From contig JASJZH010000004.1 of the NCBI GenBank assembly GCA_037178975.1, positions 2,852,001-2,916,000 on the forward strand: a stretch of 64,000 nt of DNA, in the 5' to 3' direction. Every line of letters starts with the position of its first letter. Position 1 is the first letter of the stretch. The stretch comes from Oscheius tipulae (Eukaryota > Nematoda > Chromadorea > Rhabditida > Rhabditidae). The position numbers and the translations under genes are program-made. Positions 25,476-39,222 of this stretch are shown in pieces. Under the pieces are notes generated by a model, which worked only from the letters and a program-made list of their open reading frames with translations, had not been told where the DNA came from and made no database searches.

Positions 25476-26057
25476 ATGAAACTTGGTGGTTATCTCCTAC
25501 TTCTTCTGACTATAGTGGTAAGTTTTAGTCTACCGAAATCCTAAAACGATAGGTCTTCAGAATCCAGCAGATTCGTTCACAAGTGACGAGACATGTGAAT
25601 ACTGTCAGGCAGTCTTGAAAGGGGTTCACGGCTACTTCGCCTCGTCCGGAAGTGCTCCAAGCAAAAGGGTTCTAGCCAAGCAATTGAAACATCACTGCAA
25701 TCGACATTTTAGCGTAAGTATTGAGAGGCTGTCTTTATTTTCTGCACACAGTATCGAAGAAGATGCCTCGTTTTGGTCAAGACCCACTTTTCCGTTTTCC
25801 TGGATGCCTTGAGACACAGTCCCTTTCAGTCAACGGAGACATGTCTGGCTGTAAATGTGAGTTGAAAACACGAAGCATGTAGTCAAATGATTATTCAGGA
25901 GTGTCGACCTGGTCTGATTGAAACTGTAGCGCCTATTGTTCCTCCTGATTCCGGGTTCTTAGAACGAGAACTTGAACTGTTCTTTGCAACCCTTGGTAAG
26001 TATTACACCCATGAAACTAAAGCAAAGTTTGAAGACGAGGGACGAACGGTATTCTAA
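25476..26057 (+). CDS. Secreted saposin-B-domain protein
   Basis: Signal peptide MKLGGYLLLLLTIV, then one saposin-B domain. Exons 25476-25517, 25561-25713, 25752-25856, 25899-25995 and a short last exon ending near 26057 join in phase. The six domain cysteines are present in the expected order: DETCEYCQAVL, KHHC, RRRCLVLV, STETCLAV and ECRPG. Such proteins bind lipids or act on membranes; roles range from lysosomal lipid degradation to antimicrobial and digestive functions. A tail of about 40 residues follows the domain. The exact splice into the last exon is uncertain (acceptor at aaactaaag or gcaaag). Confidence 0.8.
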
Positions 26058-26550
26058 ACTACTCTGTGATCTTTCAACATTTCTGTATATCAAGGATCTT
26101 CCAAAAAAAAAAGATGTTGTTTCTGCCAAACTTCTAGTGTATTAACGAGAACCAGTCTGCTCCGCCGTCTGGAGACGCCGCTACTGGTCATCTATTTTCG
26201 TGCTTTTTATGTAAACGCCGTTTCTTGAGTTAGGGAAAGAGTAAGCGGTTGAAAGTAGACGAAAGTTAAAAAGCCCTTTAAGGCTAGAAAACCAGTTGGT
26301 AAAAGGAGAATGTCTCAGTCTCTCTGTCATCTTGTCACGACTGTTTTCTTTCCTCTGTCGACAATCTTCGACAACTTTCGCTGGTAGCAACCGAGTTTGT
26401 CGTCACATTTCACACTGTCCAACTTAATTACTTGGCAACAATTTACAACACCATCTACAGCTTTTTGTTTTGCTTTTGTTTCGTGGCCACGGACAAAAAA
26501 AACAAACACAAAAAAACAGTCATCTAAATCTATGTGCACAAAACTAGGCC
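26058..26550. other. Interval between convergent genes
   Basis: Holds the 3' ends of the saposin-like gene (from the left) and glutaredoxin (from the right). No coding exon or RNA seen. Confidence 0.4.
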
Positions 26551-27038
26551 TCAGATCTTGGACGGACGGACAGTCTTCTGACTCCACGTTTTTCCGTCGG
26601 TGGAGCACTGTTCGATGAGTTTGGAGAGATCCTTCCGCTTCGCGTTCATCTGAGTATAGCCACCAATAAACCTGAATCAAATGATTTGCGAAAAGTTCAA
26701 GAAAAAAGCCTACTTGCCACAGATGAAAATTTGGGGGACGGTATTCTAGAATTGCCATTTTTTTTTTACAAATTAGTGTGCACACGTACTTGTTTGGTCA
26801 GCGCCATGAGTCCTTTGACGTATTCTTGTCCTCCATCCGGCTCAGTTTTTGCGATTTCGCCCAAATTCTTTTCCACGAACGGGATTCCGTCCTCGGACAG
26901 ATCCTTTTTGGCCATATCGCACCATCCACATGGATCCTTGCTGAAGATGACGACAGGATGCTCCCTCACTTCCTTCAGAATACGTTCCGACGCTTTGCTC
27001 AACGGAACTTTCGGCAAAGTCGACGAGGAACTACCCAT
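26551..27038 (-). CDS. Dithiol glutaredoxin
   Basis: Glutathione-dependent thiol-disulfide oxidoreductase. Exons 26790-27038, 26714-26745 and 26551-26671 give 133 residues. The active site is CGWC at residues 37-40 (FSKDPCGWCDMAKK), the cis-proline motif is TVPQIF at 85-90 and the GSH-binding GGYTQM follows at 97-102. A Ser-rich N-terminus, MGSSSSTLPK, begins with Met-Gly, so N-myristoylation is possible. The basic tail continues past the fold. CGWC is unusual next to the common CPYC, CSYC or CGFS. The ATG is preceded by gtctag-aa, a candidate 3' splice site, and HRS lies upstream on the same strand with 225 bases between its stop and this start. Confidence 0.92.
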
Positions 27039-27263
27039 TTCTAGACGCTTAGGTAACAAACTGGCTATCTGAAAGAGGTATTTGATTGCAAGAACTATGA
27101 ACAAGACAGGTTCCTCGAAAGAAATCGTTTTATTGCAAAAAAAAATATATAAGTCTGTTTTTACAAATGTATGCATTCAAGTAGTGTACAGTCACCGACC
27201 AGTATAGACACGCGAAAGAGGGGAAGACAACCTTGTATGAGGATAATACGAGAAGTGAGGAAA

Positions 27264-29858
<2,595 letters not shown>

Positions 29859-32047
29859 TGTGGCACAGCAGCCTCTGAAAGTATGGAGATTACATGTCGC
29901 AACGGTAATATGGCAGACGGATGAAGAGGGAATTGGGAAGTTTTGACTGCCGATATGTGCTATGAACAAAACAAGGGGTTCTGACAGCACTTGAACAGGC
30001 CGTGAATAAAGGAAACAACGAAGTAGCATCAAATTGCTTTGCCTGCACGTTGAGAAAGTCTACTCGTAGATCGAGACATGATGCAGTGCTTCAACTGAGG
30101 GAAATGGGTGACAAAACCAGTCAGGCAGAAAAAAAGCGATGAAGGAATCAGCTGGTGACATGGTTACAAAATTTACAACGACATTCGTTGTAAACAGAGT
30201 GCGTCTTTGATCGTCAGTTTGCTGTTTCGTTGCTGTCTATGTCGATCACGTCGGTGGATTGCAGCCCGATTCCACTTTTTTCTTTTCTTTTCTCTAGTAC
30301 CACTCTTCAATCTCTCCTGGGATCATGGTATTAGTTAGCTCTAAGGTATGCGGACCTCAGACTGAACACAAAACAGTTAGCAGTTATAATTCTACCGTTT
30401 TTCATTTCGTATTTCGATGTGCTTTTCTTTTTGATGTTGTGTTTAGAAATTTGACGCACTCAATGCTCAAAACACAGCAAAAGAATGAGATTAATACCCA
30501 AATAGAACTGACAATATGTTTTAAAACGGGAGAGCGAAGTCCTACGATAGCTCAATTGAAGTTCCAATCTTGGAGTGTCAAAAGCGCACTTTCACAGTAT
30601 CCTACCTTTACAATTTGCAAGAGACGCATGAGACACGGGTCAACTCTAATCTGGGATAACACTTGACAATGTTTGTCTTTTCTGTCAAGTGTTACCCCAG
30701 ATTAGAGTTGACAAGACGAGTTTGAAGCAGTTCAATTTATAAAACGAACATTGACTGTATTGCTTCGCTGGGAATGTAAGCGACAAAAAAACGCAAACAG
30801 TTCCCCTTCAAATTGGCCTTTGTCATGTCTATTAATAAGAGTCAGGGACAGTCGCTACAGAATGTAGCAAAGCTCTGCATGGCAAGCCTTTGGTCATTAA
30901 ATGCTAGGCTTAGCTGTCTCGCTGTACCAGCATGGAAGGTATCAAGATTCTGACAAAAGGCTACACTACCGCCGCTCTCAACATCATAGAGACTTCAATT
31001 CTTTAGGCGACAATTTAGTCTTTTTTTTCTAGAAGTGACTCCCTTAATGTTTGTGCTTATCTATTGGGAGTTATTATAAACGTGTGTTTTTGTTCCTTAC
31101 TCAGTAAAATCGCCGACTGGTTCGAATACAAAAAAAACATAAATACCACCCCGATAGTAGAAGCTATTCCCGCTTCTCAACACAATAGCTAGTGTGTGCC
31201 CAGAATCACTCAACCGCATCGCTGTCCGTTCTGATGGAACGTACTCGGACCATACTTTACTTTTTTTTGCACTCAAACACGCAGTTATTTTGCGACAGTC
31301 AAAAATAAGCCAAGTTTTGCATAACTACCTCCGTGTTGTCTCGTATGAAACCGGTAGAGTTGTGCGTAATTGCAGGCAAGATTTTAGTCCGTCTGTCTTC
31401 CAACGTTGTTTTCCTTTTTGCAAGTTGCTATCATACCTCGCATATAGCCTGTTCAAAAATAGTAATGCATTTTTCAAATCGTCGCGGCTAAAACATTTTT
31501 TGAACACTTTCAAAACCTTACGAAATTTCTTTGCCGGTTTCCTCTGAAGATCCACTCCGTTCCTCGTCAGTTTTACGTGTAGATCCTTGTAATCATTGTT
31601 TACATGCAGGAAAACTACAAAATCTGGTAGGGTAAATGAAAATGAAGAAAACAAAAGTTGAAATTTTCAGAGAAGTTTGAAAACGCTCTATTATTTTTGA
31701 ACAGACTAGCTCCTCTTTCAAGTTTGTTTGCCCAAATCGATCTCGTCCTGCTCATTCCCATCTTTTCTTTCTTCTTTTGGAAATAGACTTTTACGCCCCC
31801 TAATCAGTTTTGGCGTGACACCATACGCATGACTCATTATGTACCTTTATGAATCAGCAATTACAAACGGGTGGTTTCTATTTCATTCGGCTTGCGGTCT
31901 CCCTTCTCGAGACGGTTTCAAGCTTGAGACCATCGTTCTCTTTCTTTTTCTCATAAAGTATTTTTCAGATCGTTCATTTGACTGCAGAGCATTTTTCGGA
32001 CAAATGATATGGCTTCGATGGCATATCCCATGACTCCCAGTATCAGT
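29859..32047. other. Intergenic interval between HRS and WASP
   Basis: The genes on both sides read away from this DNA. It contains a long hairpin at 30639-30712 but no exon chain I can support. Frames at 30325-30666 and 31194-31547 (+) are AT-rich and without relatives. Confidence 0.45.
30639..30712. repeat. Long hairpin, 30-base arms
   Basis: Left arm 30639-30668 starts gtcaactctaatctggg; right arm 30683-30712 is its reverse complement with one mismatch (gggata against ggggta). The loop is 14 bases. It could be a miRNA-like precursor, a remnant of a small inverted-repeat transposon or a rho-like structure; nothing else marks it. Confidence 0.9.
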
Positions 32048-35000
32048 ATGTTACACGAACGTGACGGAGGTTCGTCTTACTTTTTTTCTTGTAAGAATAC
32101 TTTGTAGGCTCAGATAGACGGAAAAAGCGGCCACCACAGACCGGCGCAACGCTGCTAGAGAATCAGGAAAACCACTTGCTCTTTCAAATCCTGGGACAGG
32201 ACAACATTTCCTTGTTCGCTGCTGTTGTAGAACTCCTATACGCAGATCGCGGCAGATGGTGTCAACAGCGTCGTGGCGTCGTTTCTCTGGTAAAGGTCGG
32301 TCCATTTGTTTTCTGCTTAGCAACGCATTTTGCAGGATTATAATAAGCGGGCTTACTTCATGCGTTTGTACGACCTTCTGAGTACTCAGGAACTTTTGTG
32401 GGAGTTCAGACTGTAATTATTTTTTGGTTCTTCATAAAACTTTCTTCAGGTACAAGAATTTCCAATGTTCAATGTCGCCCGCCTGTATTAATCTTCTCAC
32501 ATTCGAAGGAGAGAACGACGGAGCCGTGTTCGGATTAAATTTTTCCAGTGGCGAAGAGGCCAGGCAATTCAAGAGTCATCTGGACAAGCGGTTAGAACAG
32601 GAAAAGAAAGGCAATGGACAGACTGGTAGGTTGTTTTGTGATTTCGACTGGATTATCTACTGCCAGAACGAAGTAGATTATGCAAAGCAGGCTGTTCTCC
32701 ATTTGCACACCCTTTACTCACACGTTTATATGTATATATCGAAACACCGACATATTCCTTGAGTAGGGGGTTTTCACATTAAAAAAATTACGTAAAACGT
32801 GAAGTTGAGTTTGTAGTAGGTTCTAGTAAGTAACAGACACTAAAGTATATAATGGATTTGTTTTGTTCAGTTACTTTGATCAAACCTGTAGGATTTTCTG
32901 CTTTTGGAAGAGCTCTCGGTCCAGTGGGCGGGGCGTTCTTTCCCTATGTCAACAGGACGGTCTTCCTCTCGTGCCGATCAGCTTTACATCTACTTGGGCG
33001 ACTAATTGACTCCTTCGACAGCGGAGCATGTGGCTCACGGTCAGCGAAGATCCTCACGGTCGTATTCGCTATCATTATGAGCATCTGTATTCGGTCAATG
33101 CGCCTTTGCGACGTGACTATTCCACCGTCTCATTGTCGCGTGGCTGCACTAGTTTCCCAACGTACGAGCGATACGGAGCCTTTTTTGTGAAGAATTCTGC
33201 TGATTCGGAGATGGAGGAATACGATAATGTTCATCCAGATTCCCCTGTGCCGCACTATTACTCCACTTCGAATCAATGTTATGGCTATTCCTCGTCTCCC
33301 GGAACTTCCTCGAGCTCGAATTATGAAGAAGACCATTATGCCCAAAATGATGGACGAATTTACCGCGAGCTTGAGCCGCCGAACCCCAAAAGGATGAGTT
33401 ACCCGGAACCATCTCGTCTGTATTCCGACGATATGCTAGTAGATAACATCAACAATCAATACAGAAGAGGTTCGCAAAGAAGTCAGTACAAACAACTGCC
33501 TTCCAAATCATCGTCCACGAATTCTTTTCGTCTCCATTTTGCTGAGAATTCGCGTGTTTTTCCTACGGATCGAAAGCTCTTCGCAGACGTTCATGTCATC
33601 TCTGATCACTTTTCTCCCAAGCCTGTCGTACCCTCTCCTGACTATTCACCTCCCATGAATCGAGTACGATTCCTGGACGAGGAGCTCCGCCATAATGGCT
33701 ACTCGACAAACACACGCGGCAGAGATTCTTCTGCTATCGAGGCGCTCGACATTGAATCACAACGTTCTGAGTCAGGAAGACGGCCTAATGCTTACAGTAC
33801 TAGAGCACTTTTGCAAACATCCGCAAGTGAGACTACCTTGAATCGTCGAACTATTGCCTCAAATAGGAGAACTTTCGAAAGACGGAACGAGGTTTCGAAT
33901 AGCAAAAGACTGAGTCTGAAGAAGTATGGACAGTTGCTGAAAGACCGTATAGTTTCCACAGGTTTGTATAGATTTTCGCTCAAGAATCACTTGCATTTTT
34001 CTGTTGTTTTTCTAGTTGGCAGCTGCTAGGTTTCCTCGAATTGGGTCCCGTGCAATTAGCGCCCACTCTTTTCTCTTGTCTTAATGCTTCGCGGTAATAT
34101 TTTCTCCAGTCTAGTTCTCATAGAAACACGAAGTAACCATGTACTTTATTGAACCGGGATGGATTCGACATGTTTGTCTGTAATCAAGGCGCCACATTCT
34201 CAAACAAAGAATCCAGTGCGCGGTGGCGTGGAAGCTGTCGCCGACCAGTCCTCTATGAAAACCTATCAGCACATGGGGGGGAATAGACGAACCGAGCTCT
34301 TTTTCAATGGGCAACGTGACAAGCAGGAACTGTAGCAAACAAAACAAACATATAGGCAACAGAAAACATAATTTTCCATTCGAATTGTCTAACAAACTAA
34401 ACTATTTTCAGTGTCACAACGAGAGACGCGGCCCGCTGTATCCAGCAACAACGCTTTTTTTTCAATGGGAACACAAGACGCGCCTTTCTCTAATGGAGTC
34501 ACCCCACTGGGTGCTGCAGTCGCCGTCCCGAAACAAGAGAAGAAGCAATCTTCCAGCTCGTTTTTCACTACTGGGAAAAAGAAGAAGGACAAGAAACCGC
34601 GCATTCGAAAGGAGGACATAAGTAACCCGACAAATTTTCAGTAGCCCCGATTCGTTATTTCACTTAAACTTTCAACTTTTAGACACAAAGCCCATGTTGG
34701 CTGGAATCAGGATAGCGGTTTTTCTAACGATGTTGACGACACACCAATGGATGAAAGTATTAAGTTTGTTCCTCCTTCCCATGCCTTCTAATGTCTTGAT
34801 TTAGAAATATTATCGTTGCTGCCGGACAGGATCCGAACAATTTGAGCAAGAAGACAATCAAATTTGTTTACGATTTCATCGAGCAGTACGAGGAAACGTG
34901 AGTTGCACATCGATTATAAGCTCAAAAGATGACCAATCTGCTCTCACTTGAGCGACATTTTAATTTGTGTGCTTAGCAGATTGTCGGAGGTTGTTCCATG

Positions 35001-35885
35001 CTTGTACAGCGCCACCTCACGATCAGACCTTGATTGTTGATTTTTTCAGAGAGAGATCTGGATCTGCCAGTCGATCTGCTCCTCAATTGCCGGGAAGACA
35101 CCAGGCGCCACCTCCTCCAGTCCCAATCTCCCAGCCCATCTCGCAATGGTCAGCTCCGCCGCCTCCTCCCTCGAGAACTGCCTCTTATCAAGCTGGGCCA
35201 CCGGCTCGTCCACCTCCTCCACCGCCTGGTGGCAAGCTAGGCGCCAGACCCTTGCCTCAGGTAAATCTTACCATTTACTGTATTTACAATGACAATTCAG
35301 GTACCACACGTCTCGTCTGATTCATCGTTGAGGCCGGCTGGAGTGCCTCCTCCTCCTCCACCGGCTCCTCCTTCTGTACTGCCGCCAGTGGGTGGGAATG
35401 CTCCTCCAGCTCCCCCACCTCCTCCTCCATTTGCCTCGGTACCGCCGCCTCCTCCTCCGTCACTGAGCAGCGTTGCAGCTCCACAGACAGGCCGTACCAA
35501 TCTTCTGGCGGTAACATATTTCGATGATCCTTGGTCTTATAGAATGGATTTAGGAAATTCAGGCTGGAAAACAGCTTCGTAGTGTCATATCTAATGAGAA
35601 GAAGCAATCTACTACGGGAGGCGATGTTCGTGGAGATGTCATGGCCCAGATTCGACTAGGAGCTCAACTAAAACACGTGGATCCGACGGAGCAAGCCAAT
35701 CGGCGATCCGTTCCGGCTCTTTCGGACATGGGCGGAATTGCTGGCGCTCTCGCCAAAGCCCTGGAGGAACGCCGGAATAATATGCAGATTGATGACTCGT
35801 CCGATGATGACGGTTCGTTTTTTTACCTTGGTAAACATAAAAAACTTTAGAAAACTCCGAGGAAAAGAATGAATGGTCAGATTAA
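32048..35885 (+). CDS. WAS: Wiskott-Aldrich syndrome protein (WASP/N-WASP)
   Basis: Cdc42-regulated activator of the Arp2/3 complex. Exons 32048-32069, 32108-32295, 32336-32412 and 32450-32625 encode the WH1 domain (TLLENQENHLLFQILG, YFMRLYDLLSTQELLWEF). A long exon, about 33022/33050-33961, encodes about 310 Tyr/Ser-rich residues. From 34412 come a basic patch (GKKKKDKKPRIRKEDIS) and the CRIB/GBD (SNPTNFQHKAHVGWNQDSGF; KKTIKFVYDFIEQYEE). Then comes a polyproline region with many PPPPP runs, two WH2 motifs (NLLAEIQAGKQLRSV; DVMAQIRLGAQLKHV), a central helix (GGIAGALAKALEERR) and an acidic tail ending NEWSD, with Trp as required. The long exon joins 34412 in phase (G/TG); its upstream junction is less clear. 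The ATG follows cag-t. Confidence 0.93.
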
Positions 35886-36983
35886 TAAAGCTCAACAATT
35901 TCACTTCACGGCTAGTACATTTGCCTCTCCGGATCGACAGCTCGATATATCCTGTGATGTATTTTTTCTCTAGAATATGCATAAGAGTCAAGTGCTTTTT
36001 ACTTATTTGCGTGTGTGATTTTCATTTATACAATTTTGTTTTATACGTGGTGTTCCATCAGAGCTACAGAGCTTTTCCTTCAGTTGAATAAACATGATTG
36101 TTTTTATATCCTCCTTTTTTTTTACAATTGCTCAACGGTACAGCCCCAAACTTTTACAATATCCTCTTTCCCTAGGTAAGATATGAGCACAGTGACGTTT
36201 TCCCTCCAACGTCTGGATTGCAGACAATTTATGTTCCAGAGAGCTCAAAGCGGCGGAGCCCGAGGTCATTTGTCACGTAAGCTCATCGAATTTATGCGCG
36301 CATCCTTTGTTCTTTGGTGTTTACCAGATTCTTATCTTATTGAAGTATCGCTTGCTTGTTTTCGCCCAGAATTCCTGAAAGAACCAGTTAGAAAAGTCCC
36401 ACCAATGTATTGTATTGTCTCTTCGCGCATATGAGTAAACATTCACGTGTTAATCATCGATCAAATTTCACCATTCTGTCTGGAAACTGATAATGGTTTC
36501 GATTCGTCAGATTTTGACCACAATAGGACCTTTTTTGGTCAGGCCATGCGAGCCTTTAAGCCGTTTATCGGCTATTTTCAATGGAGAGACCCGTCTTCCA
36601 CTCGATTGAATTTGTCCTTTTCTCTGAAAGTTCGACAGGAAGGAACTCCGGTCCACTTCTCTCGATTCGTTCTACAGCTTTTGATCTCATTTCTCACTTT
36701 CAGTAGCCTATCCAATTTAAACCTCTCTATCGATAGCTCAAGAAAATGGCTTTTATTCTAGCCAGGGGTAAGGATTTGTTATCTAGCTTTCTATGTTCTG
36801 CATGCAAAAAGCTGTGTTTTGTTGTCCTGGTAACCTGTCATTTGTATTGCCCGTGGCCTGTAAAACATCAGATGTCCGTTTAAGCAAAAGTGTCGGCTTG
36901 TTTGTTTGTGTCAATGACTGTTTCAACATTCGTTTGGCTCTTTTTCAGAATCTCGGTCGCATTCCGGGGAGAACGGTCTTCAT
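35886..36983. other. Intergenic interval WASP / NAPRT
   Basis: No supported exon. A candidate polyadenylation signal aataaa lies at 36087 (ttgaataaacatg). The right end contains a 3' splice site (tttttcag at 36949) 37 bases before the NAPRT start. Confidence 0.5.
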
Positions 36984-39154
36984 ATGAACGGACAGGACTC
37001 TCTCGTCCAGCCCTTGCTGACCGACAAATATCAGGTTTCCTTTCTCACTTTTTGTAGTAAAAAGAGTCTATTTAGATCAGTATGGCTTATGCCTACTGGA
37101 AGAACGGGACACACGACGAGCACGCAGTATTCGATCTCTTTTTCAGAAAGAATCCATTCCATGTAAGCTACCGCTCACTAAGTGTTAAAAAGGAGATTTC
37201 AGGGTGAATTCACAGTGTTTGCTGGCTTGGAAGACTGTCTCCGTTTTGTGGAAAGCTTCAAATTTACCAAGAGTGACGTCGACTACATCAAGACAGTCAT
37301 GCCCGCTGGAACAGATCCAGAGTTTTTCCGTTATCTGGAAAAGCTGGACTGCAAGGATCTGATCATCGATGCCGTTCCCGAAGGTACTTGTTTCGATTTT
37401 AATTTTGAGCAGTTAATTTCAGGGACAGTCGTCTTTCCCAAAGTCCCCTTGATTACGGTCGAAGGTCCTCTGGCCATCTGTCAGCTCATGGAAACGACCT
37501 TCTTGAACCTGGTCAACTATGCCAGTCTCGTCGCGACCAATGCGGCTCGATTTCGCCTGGTGGCAGGCGAGAAGAAGGAGATGCTCGAGTTTGGATTGCG
37601 ACGAGCACAGGGACCAAACGGCGGTCTGACGGCCAGTAAATACTGCTACATTGGAGGTACCCTTTTGATTTTTTTCTTTGAAATCTAAAATCGTACAGGT
37701 TTCGATGGAACGAGTAACGTTCTAGCCGGAAAGTTGTACGGAATCCCCGTCAAAGGAACCCAGGCACATTCCTTCATATGCAGTTTCTCAAGTGAAGACG
37801 ACCTTCACATTCGGATGCTGAAGTCAGCCGATGGGTCTAAAGAAGAGGATCTGTACAAACTGAGTTTAGAGAAGAGAAGCTACATCATGGACAAGGTACA
37901 GTCCATTTAAAATGGGTCAGTGGGTAAAGATTTCCAGATAAACTTCAGTGTGAGCAGTTCCGAAGTGAGTGACGGTGAATTGGCTGCTTTTGTGGCATAC
38001 GCTGCTGCCTTCCCTACGACAAATCTGGCCCTGATCGATACGTACGATGTTCTTCGAAGCGGACTCGTCAACTTCATCGCCGTCACTCTCGCGCTCGAGG
38101 ATCTCGGCTACAAATCTCTTGGATGTCGAATCGACAGCGGTGACCTTGCCTATCTTTCGAAGGAAATCAGGAGCAAATTCGAGGATATTTCTAAGTTGTA
38201 AGTCCTCTTTGTTCAGGTAATGTTCATTCAGAGATCCTTCCCATGCATGGATCAAGAAGTTGACAATCGTCGCCTCGAATGACATCAACGAAGAGACGAT
38301 CATGTCTCTAAACGAACAAAGTGTTTGTTTTTATCGAATACAAATATATGAAATGTTTCAGCACGAGATCGATTCCTACGGGGTTGGAACTCATCTCGTA
38401 ACGTGCCAGAAACAGCCAGCCCTCGGCTGTGTTTTCAAGCTCGTGGCTCTGGGCGGTAAGCCAAAGATCAAACTGAGCCAAGAGGTCAGCAAGATCACAA
38501 TCCCTGCCAAGAAGAACATCTACCGCATCTACGGCAAGGGCGGATACTGTATTCTGGATCTGATGAGTTTGGAGACTGATGATGTCCCTCGCGAAGGACA
38601 ACAAGTTCTTTGTCGACACGCTTTTGAGGTAGTTTTAGCCGAAACATTGACATTTACACGAAGTTAAGGAGTCGAAACGAGCTCTTGTCGTGCCCAGCCG
38701 AGTGGAACGGCTTCAAAAAGTCTTTTGGAAGAATGGACAAATCACCCAGGAAATGCCCACACTCGACGCTATAAAAGTATGTTTGGAATTTGTTTTTTCG
38801 AACAGGAATAGAACCAGTCTGCAAGATATAAATGGGAAAAACAACTTTCAGACGCATGTCTATCGATCTCTCCACAGTCTCCGAAACGATCATCGTCGTT
38901 ATCTGAACCCCACCCCGTATAAGGTATGTTCTTGTGGATAATTGGACTTTGGCCTGGATGACGAGGTATCTAAATAAGTACCCGCCGGAGTTATCGGCGC
39001 GGCGTCCTGGTCTGTCCATGACACAGTCGCTTGTTTTCGTTATTGTTTTTGACCATCCCACTCCCTTTGATTGCAGGTCTCCGTCTCCGAGTGTCTTTAC
39101 CAATTCCTCCACAAACTCTGGCTGGCCAACGCTCCCATTGGACAGCTTGAATAA
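36984..39154 (+). CDS. NAPRT: Nicotinate phosphoribosyltransferase
   Basis: First, rate-setting step of the Preiss-Handler NAD route: nicotinate plus PRPP to nicotinate mononucleotide. It starts [17 protein letters not shown] and continues [141 protein letters not shown] and [20 protein letters not shown]. These match eukaryotic NAPRT along its full length, including the phosphoribosyl-binding strands. The C-terminus ends [12 protein letters not shown]. About eleven exons with introns near 40 bases. ATIC begins 68 bases after the stop on the same strand, so the two are likely cotranscribed. Confidence 0.96.
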
Positions 39155-39222
39155 TTCTCTTTTCCTACTTCAAATTTCTATTTCCATACCAGCTTTTACA
39201 TTCTGTATAAAGATTTTATAGT

